Source of the DNA: CBDCWT01 sp965223305
GTDB taxonomy: Bacteria > Planctomycetota > Planctomycetia > Pirellulales > Pirellulaceae
Assembly: GCA_965223305.1 (NCBI GenBank)
Contig: CBDCWT010000047.1
Location: forward strand, 124,001 to 188,000
Direction: 5' to 3'
DNA length: 64,000 bases
A model generated the notes under the pieces. The model was not told where the DNA came from, did no database searches, and saw only the letters and a list, made by a program, of their open reading frames with translations. A program made the position numbers and the translations under genes. Shown here piece after piece: positions 9,646-17,949 of the stretch. Every line of letters starts with the position of its first letter. The first letter of the stretch is position 1.

Positions 9646-10980
9646 GTGTACGATTTGGAACGTTCTCAAAGTGTCGCGAGCGAGGTTGCTGTTGTCGTTC
9701 GCGTACTTCTCCGTGGACATGCCGCGTCGGACAACCCGTTGGAGGAACTGCACGGGCTGGCGACTACGGCGGGAACTAATGTTGCGGCAGGTATCGTTCA
9801 GCGGAGAGACAAACCAGATTCCAAGACCTACCTAGGCAAGGGAAAGCTCGAAGAGCTCAAGCAGCTTGTCGACGGGCATCAAGCAGACGTTGTGATCTTC
9901 GACAACGACCTGAGTCCCGCCCAGACGCGGTCTTTGGAAAAGGCGCTCGGCGTGAAGGTGTTGGATCGCACGGAGTTGATCCTGGACATCTTCGCCACGC
10001 ACGCGCAGACCTACGAGGCGCGGCTTGCGGTCGAGCTGGCCCAGCTGGAATACTCGCTGCCGCGGCTCAAGCGGATGTGGACTCACTTGTCGCGGCTGAG
10101 CATGGGTGTGGGCATGCGCGGACCGGGTGAAAAGCAGCTAGAAGTGGACCGTCGACTCGTCGAAAAACGAATCAACGATCTGCGGGGTGAGTTGAAGTCG
10201 ATCGAGAAGAGGAGGGAACGCCAGGTCGCTTCGCGAAGTGAGCAAATGACGGTCTCGCTGATCGGCTATACCAACGCTGGCAAGAGTACGTTGATGAATG
10301 CCCTGACCGGCGCAGGAGTGAAGGCAGAAGACAAGTTGTTCGCAACACTCGACACGCGTACTCGCAGGTGGCAACTTCCCCACTGGGGGCCCGTCCTGCT
10401 CAGCGATACAGTTGGCTTTATTCGGGACCTCCCTCACCGGCTGATCGCCAGCTTCAAGGCGACTCTTGAAGAAGCGCGGCAAGCCGACTTGTTGCTGCAC
10501 GTGGCCGACGCGAGCAGCCCCGCGGTGTTCGAGCAGATTAGCGCTGTCTTTCGCGTCCTGCAGGATCTCGGCATCGACGATAAAGAGTCGGTTCTCGTGT
10601 TGAACAAAGTTGACGCCGTCAACAACCCGGCGCGGATCGACGGGCTGCGAAATCGCTACCCCAATGCAATCCCGGTCAGCGCATCCAATCAGACAGGATT
10701 GGACAAATTGGCCTTTGGCGTGAGTGACGCATTGAGCAAGACCTTCTTGGATATCGATGTCGAAACGGGCGTCGACAACGGCAAGCTGATGGCCTACCTC
10801 GCTGCGCACGGTGAAGTCCTCTCGAGGCGATTCGATGATTTGACGGTTACGATCCACTGCCGTTTGCCACGTAAGAACCTGGGCCGCATCCAGGGACCGC
10901 AGACCAGTATTCGCCAGCACACCAACGGCCAGCCACTGACGGAGAACGCCTCGAGCGACCCGATGGAAGATGTGGCCTAA
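9646..10980 (+). CDS. hflX: Ribosome-associated GTPase HflX
   Basis: A 444-residue translational GTPase that binds the large ribosomal subunit and splits stalled ribosomes, especially under stress. The N-terminal HflX domain (about 1-200) includes DSKTYLGKGKLEEL and the MGVGMRGPGEKQLEVDRR linker. The G domain has G1 GYTNAGKST (207-215), G3 DTVGFI (254-259) and G4 NKVD, with the LPHRLIASFKATLEEA switch helix typical of HflX. It starts with GTG at 9646, preceded by AGGAGG about 12 bases upstream. It is transcribed alone, with csrA about 380 bp downstream. Confidence 0.95.
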   Translation: MYDLERSQSVASEVAVVVRVLLRGHAASDNPLEELHGLATTAGTNVAAGIVQRRDKPDSKTYLGKGKLEELKQLVDGHQADVVIFDNDLSPAQTRSLEKALGVKVLDRTELILDIFATHAQTYEARLAVELAQLEYSLPRLKRMWTHLSRLSMGVGMRGPGEKQLEVDRRLVEKRINDLRGELKSIEKRRERQVASRSEQMTVSLIGYTNAGKSTLMNALTGAGVKAEDKLFATLDTRTRRWQLPHWGPVLLSDTVGFIRDLPHRLIASFKATLEEARQADLLLHVADASSPAVFEQISAVFRVLQDLGIDDKESVLVLNKVDAVNNPARIDGLRNRYPNAIPVSASNQTGLDKLAFGVSDALSKTFLDIDVETGVDNGKLMAYLAAHGEVLSRRFDDLTVTIHCRLPRKNLGRIQGPQTSIRQHTNGQPLTENASSDPMEDVA

Positions 10981-11362
10981 GTTCGGTCGTGAGACAGCCT
11001 GCTCGGCCCACAATCAGCCGGAATGCGTTAGCATCCGGTTTGTGAGCCGTGGGCTAACGCCCAGCGGCGATTTGCAGCGTAGCCGAACTCGCCAGAGTTT
11101 GGCGGACAACCTGCTCGGCTGGGTGGAGACGCCCGTTGGGGCAGTAACGGCGGCGGCAATACATTAGGTAGTTTGCGATAACTTGGGAAAGATAGCCGCC
11201 GCTGCGTATGGGCGTTTGGTGGCCGGGAACCGGGGCAGTTCGTGCCCCACCTCGTTCGTGTTGCTTGCAAGGTAGCGCGGACACTGCTATCATTCGCGCG
11301 ATGCTGCTGGGCAGATGGGAGCGGCCCGATCGTTGCCGCTGACCTTCAAGACGGGTACGCGA
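10981..11362. other. Intergenic stretch between hflX and csrA
   Basis: Contains a family-B repeat at 11046-11104. The remainder (11105-11362) shows no gene or clear hairpin. The in-frame extension of csrA back to 11315 is not credible because CsrA proteins begin MLVLSRK. Confidence 0.45.
11046..11104 (-). repeat. Family-B intergenic repeat, copy 2
   Basis: Reverse-strand copy of the family-B core: GCCGTGGGCTAACGCCCAGC followed by GATTTGCAGCGTAGCCGAAC and TCGCCAGAGTTTGGCGG. It lies just downstream of hflX. Relative to other copies it lacks CT in the GCGGCTGATTT segment. Confidence 0.85.
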
Positions 11363-11563
11363 ATGCTGGTGCTTAGTCGCAAAGTTGGCGAGAGTTTTGT
11401 CATCGGCGAGAAGATTACCGTTACCGTGGTTCGGATCGCCCACAATACGGTGCGTCTGGGTGTCGAAGCGCCGCCAGGTTGCGAAGTGGTGCGGCAGGAG
11501 CTAATGGACCTGCTGTCCAAGGCTCAACCCGGTGACTCTTCGGAAGCTGAACCGGCACCTTGA
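11363..11563 (+). CDS. csrA: Carbon storage regulator CsrA
   Basis: A small RNA-binding global regulator that binds GGA motifs in mRNA leaders and controls translation and stability. The 66-residue protein begins MLVLSRKVGESFVIGEKITV, the near-invariant CsrA N-terminus, and continues with VRLGVEAP and EVVRQEL. The core matches the family length of about 60 residues; the last dozen residues form a Glu/Pro-rich tail. The start at 11363 is set by the family. No strong ribosome site is visible. It is transcribed alone. Confidence 0.95.
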   Translation: MLVLSRKVGESFVIGEKITVTVVRIAHNTVRLGVEAPPGCEVVRQELMDLLSKAQPGDSSEAEPAP

Positions 11564-11672
11564 TCGTTGGCATACGTCGCACTCTTCGGCGTCCCAAGAG
11601 CTGCTGGGTATACCGACGTCGTCAGCTCGCACGACCGGAAAATGTCGTCCTATGCGGTGCGGGGTTCGGTGA

Positions 11673-12596
11673 TCAACGGGTTGTCGTACTCTTGACTTGC
11701 TGACCGGCTGCCAGACGGAGGTCGAGCATCATCCCCGGTTCGGATCGCACACGTTGGCTAAAGTGATGGTGAAGGCTCTGCAGCTTTTCGGCCGCGAGCT
11801 GTTCGTTTGGCTGTTCTTTCCCAGGCGCGCTACCCCAGACGATCAGTTCGCCTTCTCCCGTCTCCAGCTGGAACAGCCCTTCCTGATCGTTGTCGGTATC
11901 TATCGAGTAGGCGCGAATCCGATACAAGCCAAACTCCTGCCACTGCTCCGCCAGCAGCGAAGCAATCCTCGCTGCCCCGGCAACTCTGGCGTCTCTCCAA
12001 GTTTCGCCCGCATCGTTGGGCCACGGTGCGAGATTCTGGCTGACCCAAATTCGCAACAAGGGAAGGGCGTCGAGTTGATTGCGCAGGTGGATCGTGGGCA
12101 GCAACACTGCATCGGCGTCGATCGGCAGAACCGACTCCCTGTTGTTTGAGGTCATGTCGGCAGGTATCTCGACCTTAGCGATCGGTTGGCGGTAGTGCAG
12201 ATCCACAACCAGCGCACCTCCGGGTCGTTTTCCGACTCGGTCCACCTTCGCCACCCAAGGATGCATCTCGAAGGCACCGTAAACCTTGAGTGTCAGCTCC
12301 TCGTCGAGCAAGGATAGCTCGGCCAAGCTGCTGTCGTCATAGACCTGATTCACAATGTTGCCGCCAATCCACGTCGGTTGCGGCGTGACCTGTAGATTCT
12401 CCACGTCTACACGATGATTGAGGCGTGCCAACGCACTCCGACCCCACGTCCGCCATCCGTAGTAGACACCGGCCGCTACAGTGACCAGCAGCAAGAAACC
12501 GAGTAGCGCGTTGACTGGCAGGGCCGAGTCAGCTTGGCCGAAGTGATCCCACCAGTGTGAGCGCTCGAGCTTTTTTTTTCTCTTGCGAGTAGCCAT
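11673..12596 (-). CDS. FtsQ/DivIB-like single-pass membrane protein with POTRA-like domain
   Basis: A 307-residue protein with a basic, cytosolic N-terminus (MATRKRKKKLERS), one transmembrane helix (about 28-47) and a large extracytoplasmic part. The segment MHPWVAKVDRVGKRPGGALVVDLHYRQPIAKVE (about 111-143) closely resembles the POTRA/FtsQ signature, where a Trp-Val pair is followed by a basic-Pro turn and an E/Y-R-x-P-x-A motif. FtsQ is a divisome scaffold that normally lies beside murB and ddl in the dcw cluster, and here murB is the next gene upstream (about 155 bp). Most planctomycetes lack FtsZ, so its role may be altered. This assignment rests on motif and context only. Confidence 0.65.
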   Translation of the reverse strand: MATRKRKKKLERSHWWDHFGQADSALPVNALLGFLLLVTVAAGVYYGWRTWGRSALARLNHRVDVENLQVTPQPTWIGGNIVNQVYDDSSLAELSLLDEELTLKVYGAFEMHPWVAKVDRVGKRPGGALVVDLHYRQPIAKVEIPADMTSNNRESVLPIDADAVLLPTIHLRNQLDALPLLRIWVSQNLAPWPNDAGETWRDARVAGAARIASLLAEQWQEFGLYRIRAYSIDTDNDQEGLFQLETGEGELIVWGSAPGKEQPNEQLAAEKLQSLHHHFSQRVRSEPGMMLDLRLAAGQQVKSTTTR

Positions 12597-12750
12597 ATGA
12601 GTCCTTGCTGGGCTGCGAAGGATAGCAGACCGCTGGACTCGGCAGAATCTTGATTCTCGCCTTCGATTCAGGCACCTGGTAGCACTGCTGTGCTAGCCAG
12701 CCTACCTGACCGCTTGGCGGCGAAAGAGGGCCTCAGTCGGCCAAGTTGCC

Positions 12751-13629
12751 TCACCAGATTTCGACTTGCTCTTGCAGCTGGACTCCCAGCCGTTCTTGCA
12801 CACCGTTCTTTAGCAGCTCGATCAATCCGATGACGTCCGCTGCGGTGGCGCCTGGGTTGGCGATGATGAAGTTGGCGTTGTGCTCGGACATGATTGCACC
12901 GCCCACTTGAGCCGCGCGCAATCCAGCATTCTCGACCAGTTCCGCCGCTGAGACGCCTCCCACATCTTTGAAGATACAACCCAGGTTCTGATTACCCTGG
13001 GGCTGGGAAGCCTTTTGTACGATCCACTGCTTCTGCATCCGCTTAGTCAGCTGCCGCGCATCGGCTGGTTCCAATTCAAATTCAGCCGAGAGGATCACTA
13101 GCTCGTCAAGGTTGCTTTGGCGGTAGGCAAACCGCAAGTCACCCTTGGTTCGCTCGAGGAGATCACCCGTTCTGGTCATGACCTGAGCGCTCTTTGTCCA
13201 TTGGCCGATGTCACTTCCACCAGCATCGGCATTGCGGTGGAGTGCTCCGCCGACGCTGCCCGGGATACCGGCTAGTGCTTCCAAGCCGGCCAGACCTTCT
13301 CGTACGGCAGTCGAGATGACGTGCCCCAGTTTCGCCCCACCTCCCGCGACCACCGTAGGTGGCTGGATGGCAATCTCGCCGAAGGCAGGCGCCGACAACA
13401 TCACGACCAACCCTTGGACCCCCTGATCGCGAATCAGCAAGTTCGAACCACCGCCCAACACACGCACGGCCACGCCTTCATCGTGGCACCGTCGCACCAG
13501 CTCGGCCAACTCTTCAACCGATGTGGGTTCAGCAAAGTACTCCGCCGAACCACCTAGACGAAACCACGTATAGGGTGCCAGTGGTTCGTTGTCGCGAACG
13601 ATATGTTCAAACCCAGTGGTGAAGGCCAT
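12751..13629 (-). CDS. murB: UDP-N-acetylmuramate dehydrogenase
   Basis: An FAD-dependent cytosolic enzyme that reduces UDP-GlcNAc-enolpyruvate to UDP-MurNAc in peptidoglycan synthesis. The 292-residue chain shows the FAD-binding pattern VLGGGSNLL (58-66), GIPGSVGGAL (121-130), the catalytic Tyr-Arg pair (FAYR, 167-170) and the C-terminal Glu region. The proton-donor position in LGCIF (about 218) is Cys where Ser is usual. Length and the absence of the extra E. coli domain suggest type II MurB. The frame is open to 13719, but the ATG at 13629 matches the family start. It precedes the FtsQ-like gene on the same strand. Confidence 0.93.
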   Translation of the reverse strand: MAFTTGFEHIVRDNEPLAPYTWFRLGGSAEYFAEPTSVEELAELVRRCHDEGVAVRVLGGGSNLLIRDQGVQGLVVMLSAPAFGEIAIQPPTVVAGGGAKLGHVISTAVREGLAGLEALAGIPGSVGGALHRNADAGGSDIGQWTKSAQVMTRTGDLLERTKGDLRFAYRQSNLDELVILSAEFELEPADARQLTKRMQKQWIVQKASQPQGNQNLGCIFKDVGGVSAAELVENAGLRAAQVGGAIMSEHNANFIIANPGATAADVIGLIELLKNGVQERLGVQLQEQVEIW

Positions 13630-13803
13630 GTTTGTCTTTGCACCCCAACTGCTGTCGCGGAGGCGAGTCCGATTTGCCAACGGCCCCGCGATCATATGCC
13701 GCTCTGTAAGTGGTGTCAATGTCCTGGCAGAGCGGTCCCCGCACGGTGGGACTACGATCGCTGTTCACTCCCACGTTCGCTGTTTGCAACTCAACTACGC
13801 GTG

Positions 13804-14050
13804 GAGGTCGTGCAGCTATTGCGCTTCATGCAGTCCACCAAACTCTGGCGAGTTCGGCTACGCTCCAAATCAGGGCGAGTTCGGCTACGCTCCAAATCAG
13901 CCGCTGGGCGTTAGCCCACGGTTCCCCAGCGAAGCCGACGCGTAGCGTCCAGGGACGGCCCCCCCTCTCCGGCCCTTCGGGCCGACTCTCCTCAAAGGGG
14001 AGAGTGAAGAAAGACGCGATCGCGCACTAGCTCAAAAGCTGCACGACCTC
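13804..14050 (+). repeat. Composite family-B/C element with terminal inverted repeats, copy 3
   Basis: Bounded by a perfect 13-bp inverted repeat, AGGTCGTGCAGCT (13805-13817) and AGCTGCACGACCT (14037-14049). Inside are a family-B core (13837-13930) in which a 27-bp unit is tandemly duplicated (13847-13873 and 13874-13900), and a family-C core (about 13950-14005) with nested hairpins around CCGGCCCTTCGGGCCG and CTCTCC/GGGGAGAG. No ORF of note. It lies between divergent murB and the CinA gene. Confidence 0.8.
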
Positions 14051-14141
14051 TACAGGCGCAGGGTGTTGACTTTTTTCACGATTGGCCGGCTGTTATGTTC
14101 TGTGCAGACAAGAGGCACTTTTCCTAGGAGCAGCAGCCAAA

Positions 14142-15371
14142 ATGAACGTAGAAGTTATCGCGATCGGAGACGAGCTGACGAGTGGTCAGCGACTCGACAC
14201 GAACAGCCGGTGGCTCAGTCAACAGTTGAGTGACATCGGGCTGCGAGTGCTGTACCACTCGACGGTAGGCGATGACATCAACGCGAACATAGAGGTGCTC
14301 CGGAACGCCGCCCAACGGGCGGAGATCGTGGTCATTACGGGAGGACTCGGCCCCACTGCCGACGATCTGACGCGCCAGGCGATGGCTGCAGCATTCGACG
14401 CCGAGCTCGTGACGAACGCTGCTGCTCTTGAGCACATTCGCCAGCTGTTTGCCTCACGCGGGCGGGAAATGCCCGACCGCAACAAAGTTCAGGCCATGTT
14501 TCCTCGGGGCAGCGAGGTGATCGGCAATCCCCACGGTACAGCGCCGGGCATCTACCAGCGGGTGACCCGGCGTGACGGTCAGGAGGCTCATCTGTTTGCC
14601 TTGCCCGGAGTACCCGCGGAGATGCGCGAGATGTGGTTTGGAACAGTGCGCCCACGGCTGGTCGAGATGCTCGGCAGCGATCGCCGTATCATCCAACATC
14701 ACTGTGTACGGTGTTTCGGCGTCGGCGAGAGCGAGTTGGAGCAGATGTTGCCGGACTTGGTGCGACGCGGCCGCAGTCCAGCGGTCGGCATCACGGTCAG
14801 TCAGGCGACGATCACTTTGCGGATCTCCGCTGAAGCCCCAAGTGAATCAGCCTGCCAAGCGCTAATCGAACCGACGCTCGATACGATTCATTCTTGCCTC
14901 GGCGAGCTGGTCTTCGGCAGCGGCGAGGATGAGCTGCAACATGCAGTAGTCCGGCTCTTGGCGGCCAACGGTCGGTCGTTGGCCACGGTCGAGGATGGAT
15001 CGGGAGGGCTACTGTCTGATTGGCTGAGCGGCGCAGATGGTTCCGGCGAGGTCTTTCGCGGCGGCATCGTAGTTCACAAGCTAGACGGATGGTCACGGCT
15101 GTCGAATCAAGACACTCACGACAACGATGTCTCGCGCCTCGTCGCGGCAGGGGCTGCCCACGTCCGCAGCTCGTTTGCAGCTGATCTCGGCTTAGCCGTG
15201 GGCCCGTTTCCAACAGATGAAGCGGCAACCGACACCGTCGAACTGGCATTGGCAACCGCCGGTGGCATTCTCAGTCGCCAGGCGAGATTCACCGGACACC
15301 CAGACATCCTCAAGGCGCGGACAACTAAGCAGGCGTTGAACTTGCTGCGTCTCCACTTGCAGGATGGATGA
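14142..15371 (+). CDS. CinA-family protein (MoCF-type domain plus degenerate amidase domain)
   Basis: A 409-residue CinA-type protein. Residues about 1-170 form the MoCF/COG1058 domain (VEVIAIGDELTSGQRLDTNS, VVITGGLGPTADDLTRQ), linked in relatives to ADP-ribose or NAD-derivative pyrophosphatase activity. The C-terminal part corresponds to the PncC nicotinamide-nucleotide amidase domain, which normally has an AESCTGG-type active site. Here the segment reads TVEDGSGGLLSDW, so the nucleophilic Ser in the E-S-x-T-G-G motif appears lost and amidase activity is doubtful. The ATG at 14142 follows TAGGAGC. A dispersed element A copy lies 24 bp downstream. Confidence 0.88.
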   Translation: MNVEVIAIGDELTSGQRLDTNSRWLSQQLSDIGLRVLYHSTVGDDINANIEVLRNAAQRAEIVVITGGLGPTADDLTRQAMAAAFDAELVTNAAALEHIRQLFASRGREMPDRNKVQAMFPRGSEVIGNPHGTAPGIYQRVTRRDGQEAHLFALPGVPAEMREMWFGTVRPRLVEMLGSDRRIIQHHCVRCFGVGESELEQMLPDLVRRGRSPAVGITVSQATITLRISAEAPSESACQALIEPTLDTIHSCLGELVFGSGEDELQHAVVRLLAANGRSLATVEDGSGGLLSDWLSGADGSGEVFRGGIVVHKLDGWSRLSNQDTHDNDVSRLVAAGAAHVRSSFAADLGLAVGPFPTDEAATDTVELALATAGGILSRQARFTGHPDILKARTTKQALNLLRLHLQDG

Positions 15372-15394
15372 GAACGAACCAGCACCGCGCCGCA

Positions 15395-15575
15395 TTAGCC
15401 CGAATTATTCATGAGCGATCTACTGCGAGGTCGTAAGTCCATCCGAGGCTTCGTCATGCTTCACAATTCTCCCTCGACGTATTGCTTCAATACGCCTGCG
15501 GAAGAATTGCTCGCCTTCCTTGCCACGAACGTACTTACAACCTCTCGCGACGGTCTTCATGAATAATCCGGGTTA
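15395..15575 (-). mobile_element. Dispersed palindromic element A, copy 3
   Basis: Flanked by TTA at 15395-15397 and 15573-15575. The right TTA is the complement of the TAA stop codon of the beta-barrel gene at 15573-16646. Both internal 51-codon frames remain open, with a few mostly silent differences. Confidence 0.9.
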
Positions 15576-16646
15576 CCACTTTGCTTCGAATCCGACGTGC
15601 CCGCCGTGAAAGCCCACCGTGCTCCGCTGGAGTGAACCGAGCCCCGTCGCCAGGCTGAAGCGGTCGAGTTGATTGGCAACGATGGGGACATCGTTGAGCC
15701 ACAACCCGCTGTATCCGGCCCGAATCGCCAAGTAAGGACAGGGCTGCCAGACAAAGGTAATGTGCACCTCCCCCATTGTCGCCGTCTGGCTAAAGCTGCG
15801 GTCGAGCGTCGCAACCGGTATCCCCCCGGTGTGTTGGTCAGCATAGAGATCCACTTCGTTTTGGAAGAATCCTAACTTGAGAGTCGCGTCAATGCGCGTG
15901 GTCGCATAGGTCCACAGTTCTTTGTGCAGACCCAGCTGTGCCCCCACCAGGTCGTTGCGGATTTCTGCCCGCGCCCCGTCGCCTGGTGTCGCGACCTCAT
16001 GCAGCTCGAGCGCCTCGGACAAGTGAAGCCAGCGGAACCCGACCAACGGTACGAAACCATTCCAGCAGGCGAAGCGCAAGTTGGCTTCGGCGCTGTGAAG
16101 ATCGGATTGGTATTCAGCGCGGTAGGCGGTGTCGTTTCCACCGATGTTGCCGAAGAAGCGGTAGGTAACCGAGTTCAGCAGGGGAACCGTTGGGTCGACG
16201 CTGACCGTCTGCCGCGCCGTCTGATCGAAGACGCCCAGATAGATGAACTCAAGCTCCCTGCCCGATTCAAATTGTTTTGCCAACCGTGTGCGGGCACCAC
16301 CATTGACATTGAACCCTAGGTGTTTGACATCCAGTACGGGAATCGAGAACCCGTTGACATCAGCGATCACCAGCGGCAGGTCTTTACCGCGCGTCCTGTT
16401 CAACCACAGAAAATCAGCAGAAGCAGTCCACCGTGTCGTGCACGTACAGCAGTCGCCACAAACTGCACCGAAAGCGCAACAGTCATTGTGCAAGTCGGCG
16501 ATTCTTCCGCAGGAGGCGCAGACCGCGGCGGTCCAAGACTGTGCCACCGCGGACGAAGGCGCAGCCAGCAGCACCGCGGCCAACAACACAGCAGGCCAGC
16601 TCCGTCCCGGCACCGACCGGCTTCGACTCTCTCCCGCGTCTACCAT
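15573..16646 (-). CDS. BBP7-like outer-membrane beta-barrel protein (first of a tandem pair)
   Basis: A 357-residue exported protein: signal peptide (LLAAVLLAAPSSAVAQ), then a Cys-rich segment (CASCGRIADLHNDCC to CGDCCTC, about 43-70), then a long alternating-strand region ending in an aromatic residue (GFEAKW), as in outer-membrane barrels. Segments such as FLWLNRTRG, AEANLRFACWN and LVGFRWLHLSE resemble the planctomycete BBP7/DUF1551 barrel family. Its start overlaps the end of the next gene upstream (16640-17677) by 7 bp, suggesting translational coupling of two paralogues. Its TAA stop is formed by the flank of an element A copy. Function is unknown; a porin or surface structure is plausible. 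Confidence 0.75.
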   Translation of the reverse strand: MVDAGESRSRSVPGRSWPAVLLAAVLLAAPSSAVAQSWTAAVCASCGRIADLHNDCCAFGAVCGDCCTCTTRWTASADFLWLNRTRGKDLPLVIADVNGFSIPVLDVKHLGFNVNGGARTRLAKQFESGRELEFIYLGVFDQTARQTVSVDPTVPLLNSVTYRFFGNIGGNDTAYRAEYQSDLHSAEANLRFACWNGFVPLVGFRWLHLSEALELHEVATPGDGARAEIRNDLVGAQLGLHKELWTYATTRIDATLKLGFFQNEVDLYADQHTGGIPVATLDRSFSQTATMGEVHITFVWQPCPYLAIRAGYSGLWLNDVPIVANQLDRFSLATGLGSLQRSTVGFHGGHVGFEAKW

Positions 16647-17677
16647 GTGATCTCCAGTCCCAAGAATCCACCGTGGTAGGCAATCTGTCCTGTGTCGAGC
16701 GCCAACAGCCCCGTGGCGAACGACCCGTCATCGCTCTGATCGGGTGCTTTGGCCACGCTGCTGAGCCAGAGTGCTTGGTATCCCGTTCTTAGCAGCATTC
16801 GCGGGCCAAGCTGGTACATGAACGTGACCTGAAGTTCACCCGCGAACGAGGTGCGCGTGAAATCACCTAGGAGCATGCCGTTCGCAGCTTCAGCGGTCGT
16901 GCGGATGTCGTTGTAGAACACGCCGGCCTTAAACAGAGACTCGATACGCCAACGGGGCTTCTGCAAGATCAACGCCTGTCCCCCGATTTGAAAGCCGTAA
17001 AGTTCGTTGTCGGTCCCAGAAAAGAAACCAGTGTTAGTCCCCGTTTCCAAGATGTTGAACTCTTCGCTCAAGTCGAACACGCGGAATCCAACCAACGACG
17101 CCAGCCTTGGCCAAGTCCGCATGCGCAGATTCGCTTCGACACTGGTTAAGTCGGCCTTGTATTGCATGGTGTACGAACTGGCCGGTACGGCCGGGAAGGC
17201 ATCGAAGAACACAAAGGTAAGTCCCGCCCCCTCACGAGTTGCCAGAGCTCGGTCGTTCCCGGTCCTGAACAGGTTGAAGTTGAAGTCTGACTCGGCATCC
17301 CCGGGCAGAATCAGATCGGCGCGGAACCCCAATTTGGTGGAGAAGTTTAAGTCGCGAACGTTCGCGACGGGATTCACGCCCACGAAGAGCACGTCTTGAT
17401 AGTCACCGCCCGTTCGCTCCAGCGCAACCAGATCGAGTGATATGGTACCGAAGCAGGCGGGCGGCCGCTCGCAGAATCCGGATAAGAACGGCACACCAAA
17501 ATGATGCGGGGCCAGCGGGCCGCACTCTAGACAGCCCGCCTCTAGACACCCCCCACAGCTCTGTGCTGCGGCCGCCGATGTGAGCACCACCAAGCACAGC
17601 AACGCAACCTGGGCGATGCATCGACGATGTTGCACGAGTATCTTCCTCCCTGAAGCCAACGCCAGCCGCTCCTCCAC
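16640..17677 (-). CDS. BBP7-like outer-membrane beta-barrel protein (second of a tandem pair)
   Basis: A 345-residue exported protein with a signal peptide (ALLCLVVLTSAAAAQ) and a short Cys cluster (CGGCLEAGCLECG). The barrel-like body aligns by eye with its neighbour: VEANLRMRTW, LVGFRVFDLSEEFN, then a C-terminal TGYQALWLSS and a final Trp. The pair therefore probably arose by tandem duplication, although identity between them is modest. It is the upstream partner of a two-gene operon with 7-bp overlap. No enzymatic motif is present. Confidence 0.75.
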   Translation of the reverse strand: MEERLALASGRKILVQHRRCIAQVALLCLVVLTSAAAAQSCGGCLEAGCLECGPLAPHHFGVPFLSGFCERPPACFGTISLDLVALERTGGDYQDVLFVGVNPVANVRDLNFSTKLGFRADLILPGDAESDFNFNLFRTGNDRALATREGAGLTFVFFDAFPAVPASSYTMQYKADLTSVEANLRMRTWPRLASLVGFRVFDLSEEFNILETGTNTGFFSGTDNELYGFQIGGQALILQKPRWRIESLFKAGVFYNDIRTTAEAANGMLLGDFTRTSFAGELQVTFMYQLGPRMLLRTGYQALWLSSVAKAPDQSDDGSFATGLLALDTGQIAYHGGFLGLEITW

Positions 17678-17949
17678 GACGCAGCTGTGCGATTCATGCA
17701 GGTCAATCGGTTTCCCCCTTATCGACCACTATCACCTATCGACCCGCTATAGACGGACCCTCACATCAAAAACGTGGCGAAACAACCGCTCTAATGGGGC
17801 GTTCGCCGGATAACCGCCACGACGCAGTGGAGCCAGAATGAATGGCACCACGCTCAGAACGGGCATACCCGGAACGAGTGTCAGGACCCGTGTGCCGTGG
17901 ATAGACCCAATCCGCAGAATCGGCAGAAGCTGCCCGATGCAAAGGGCGA

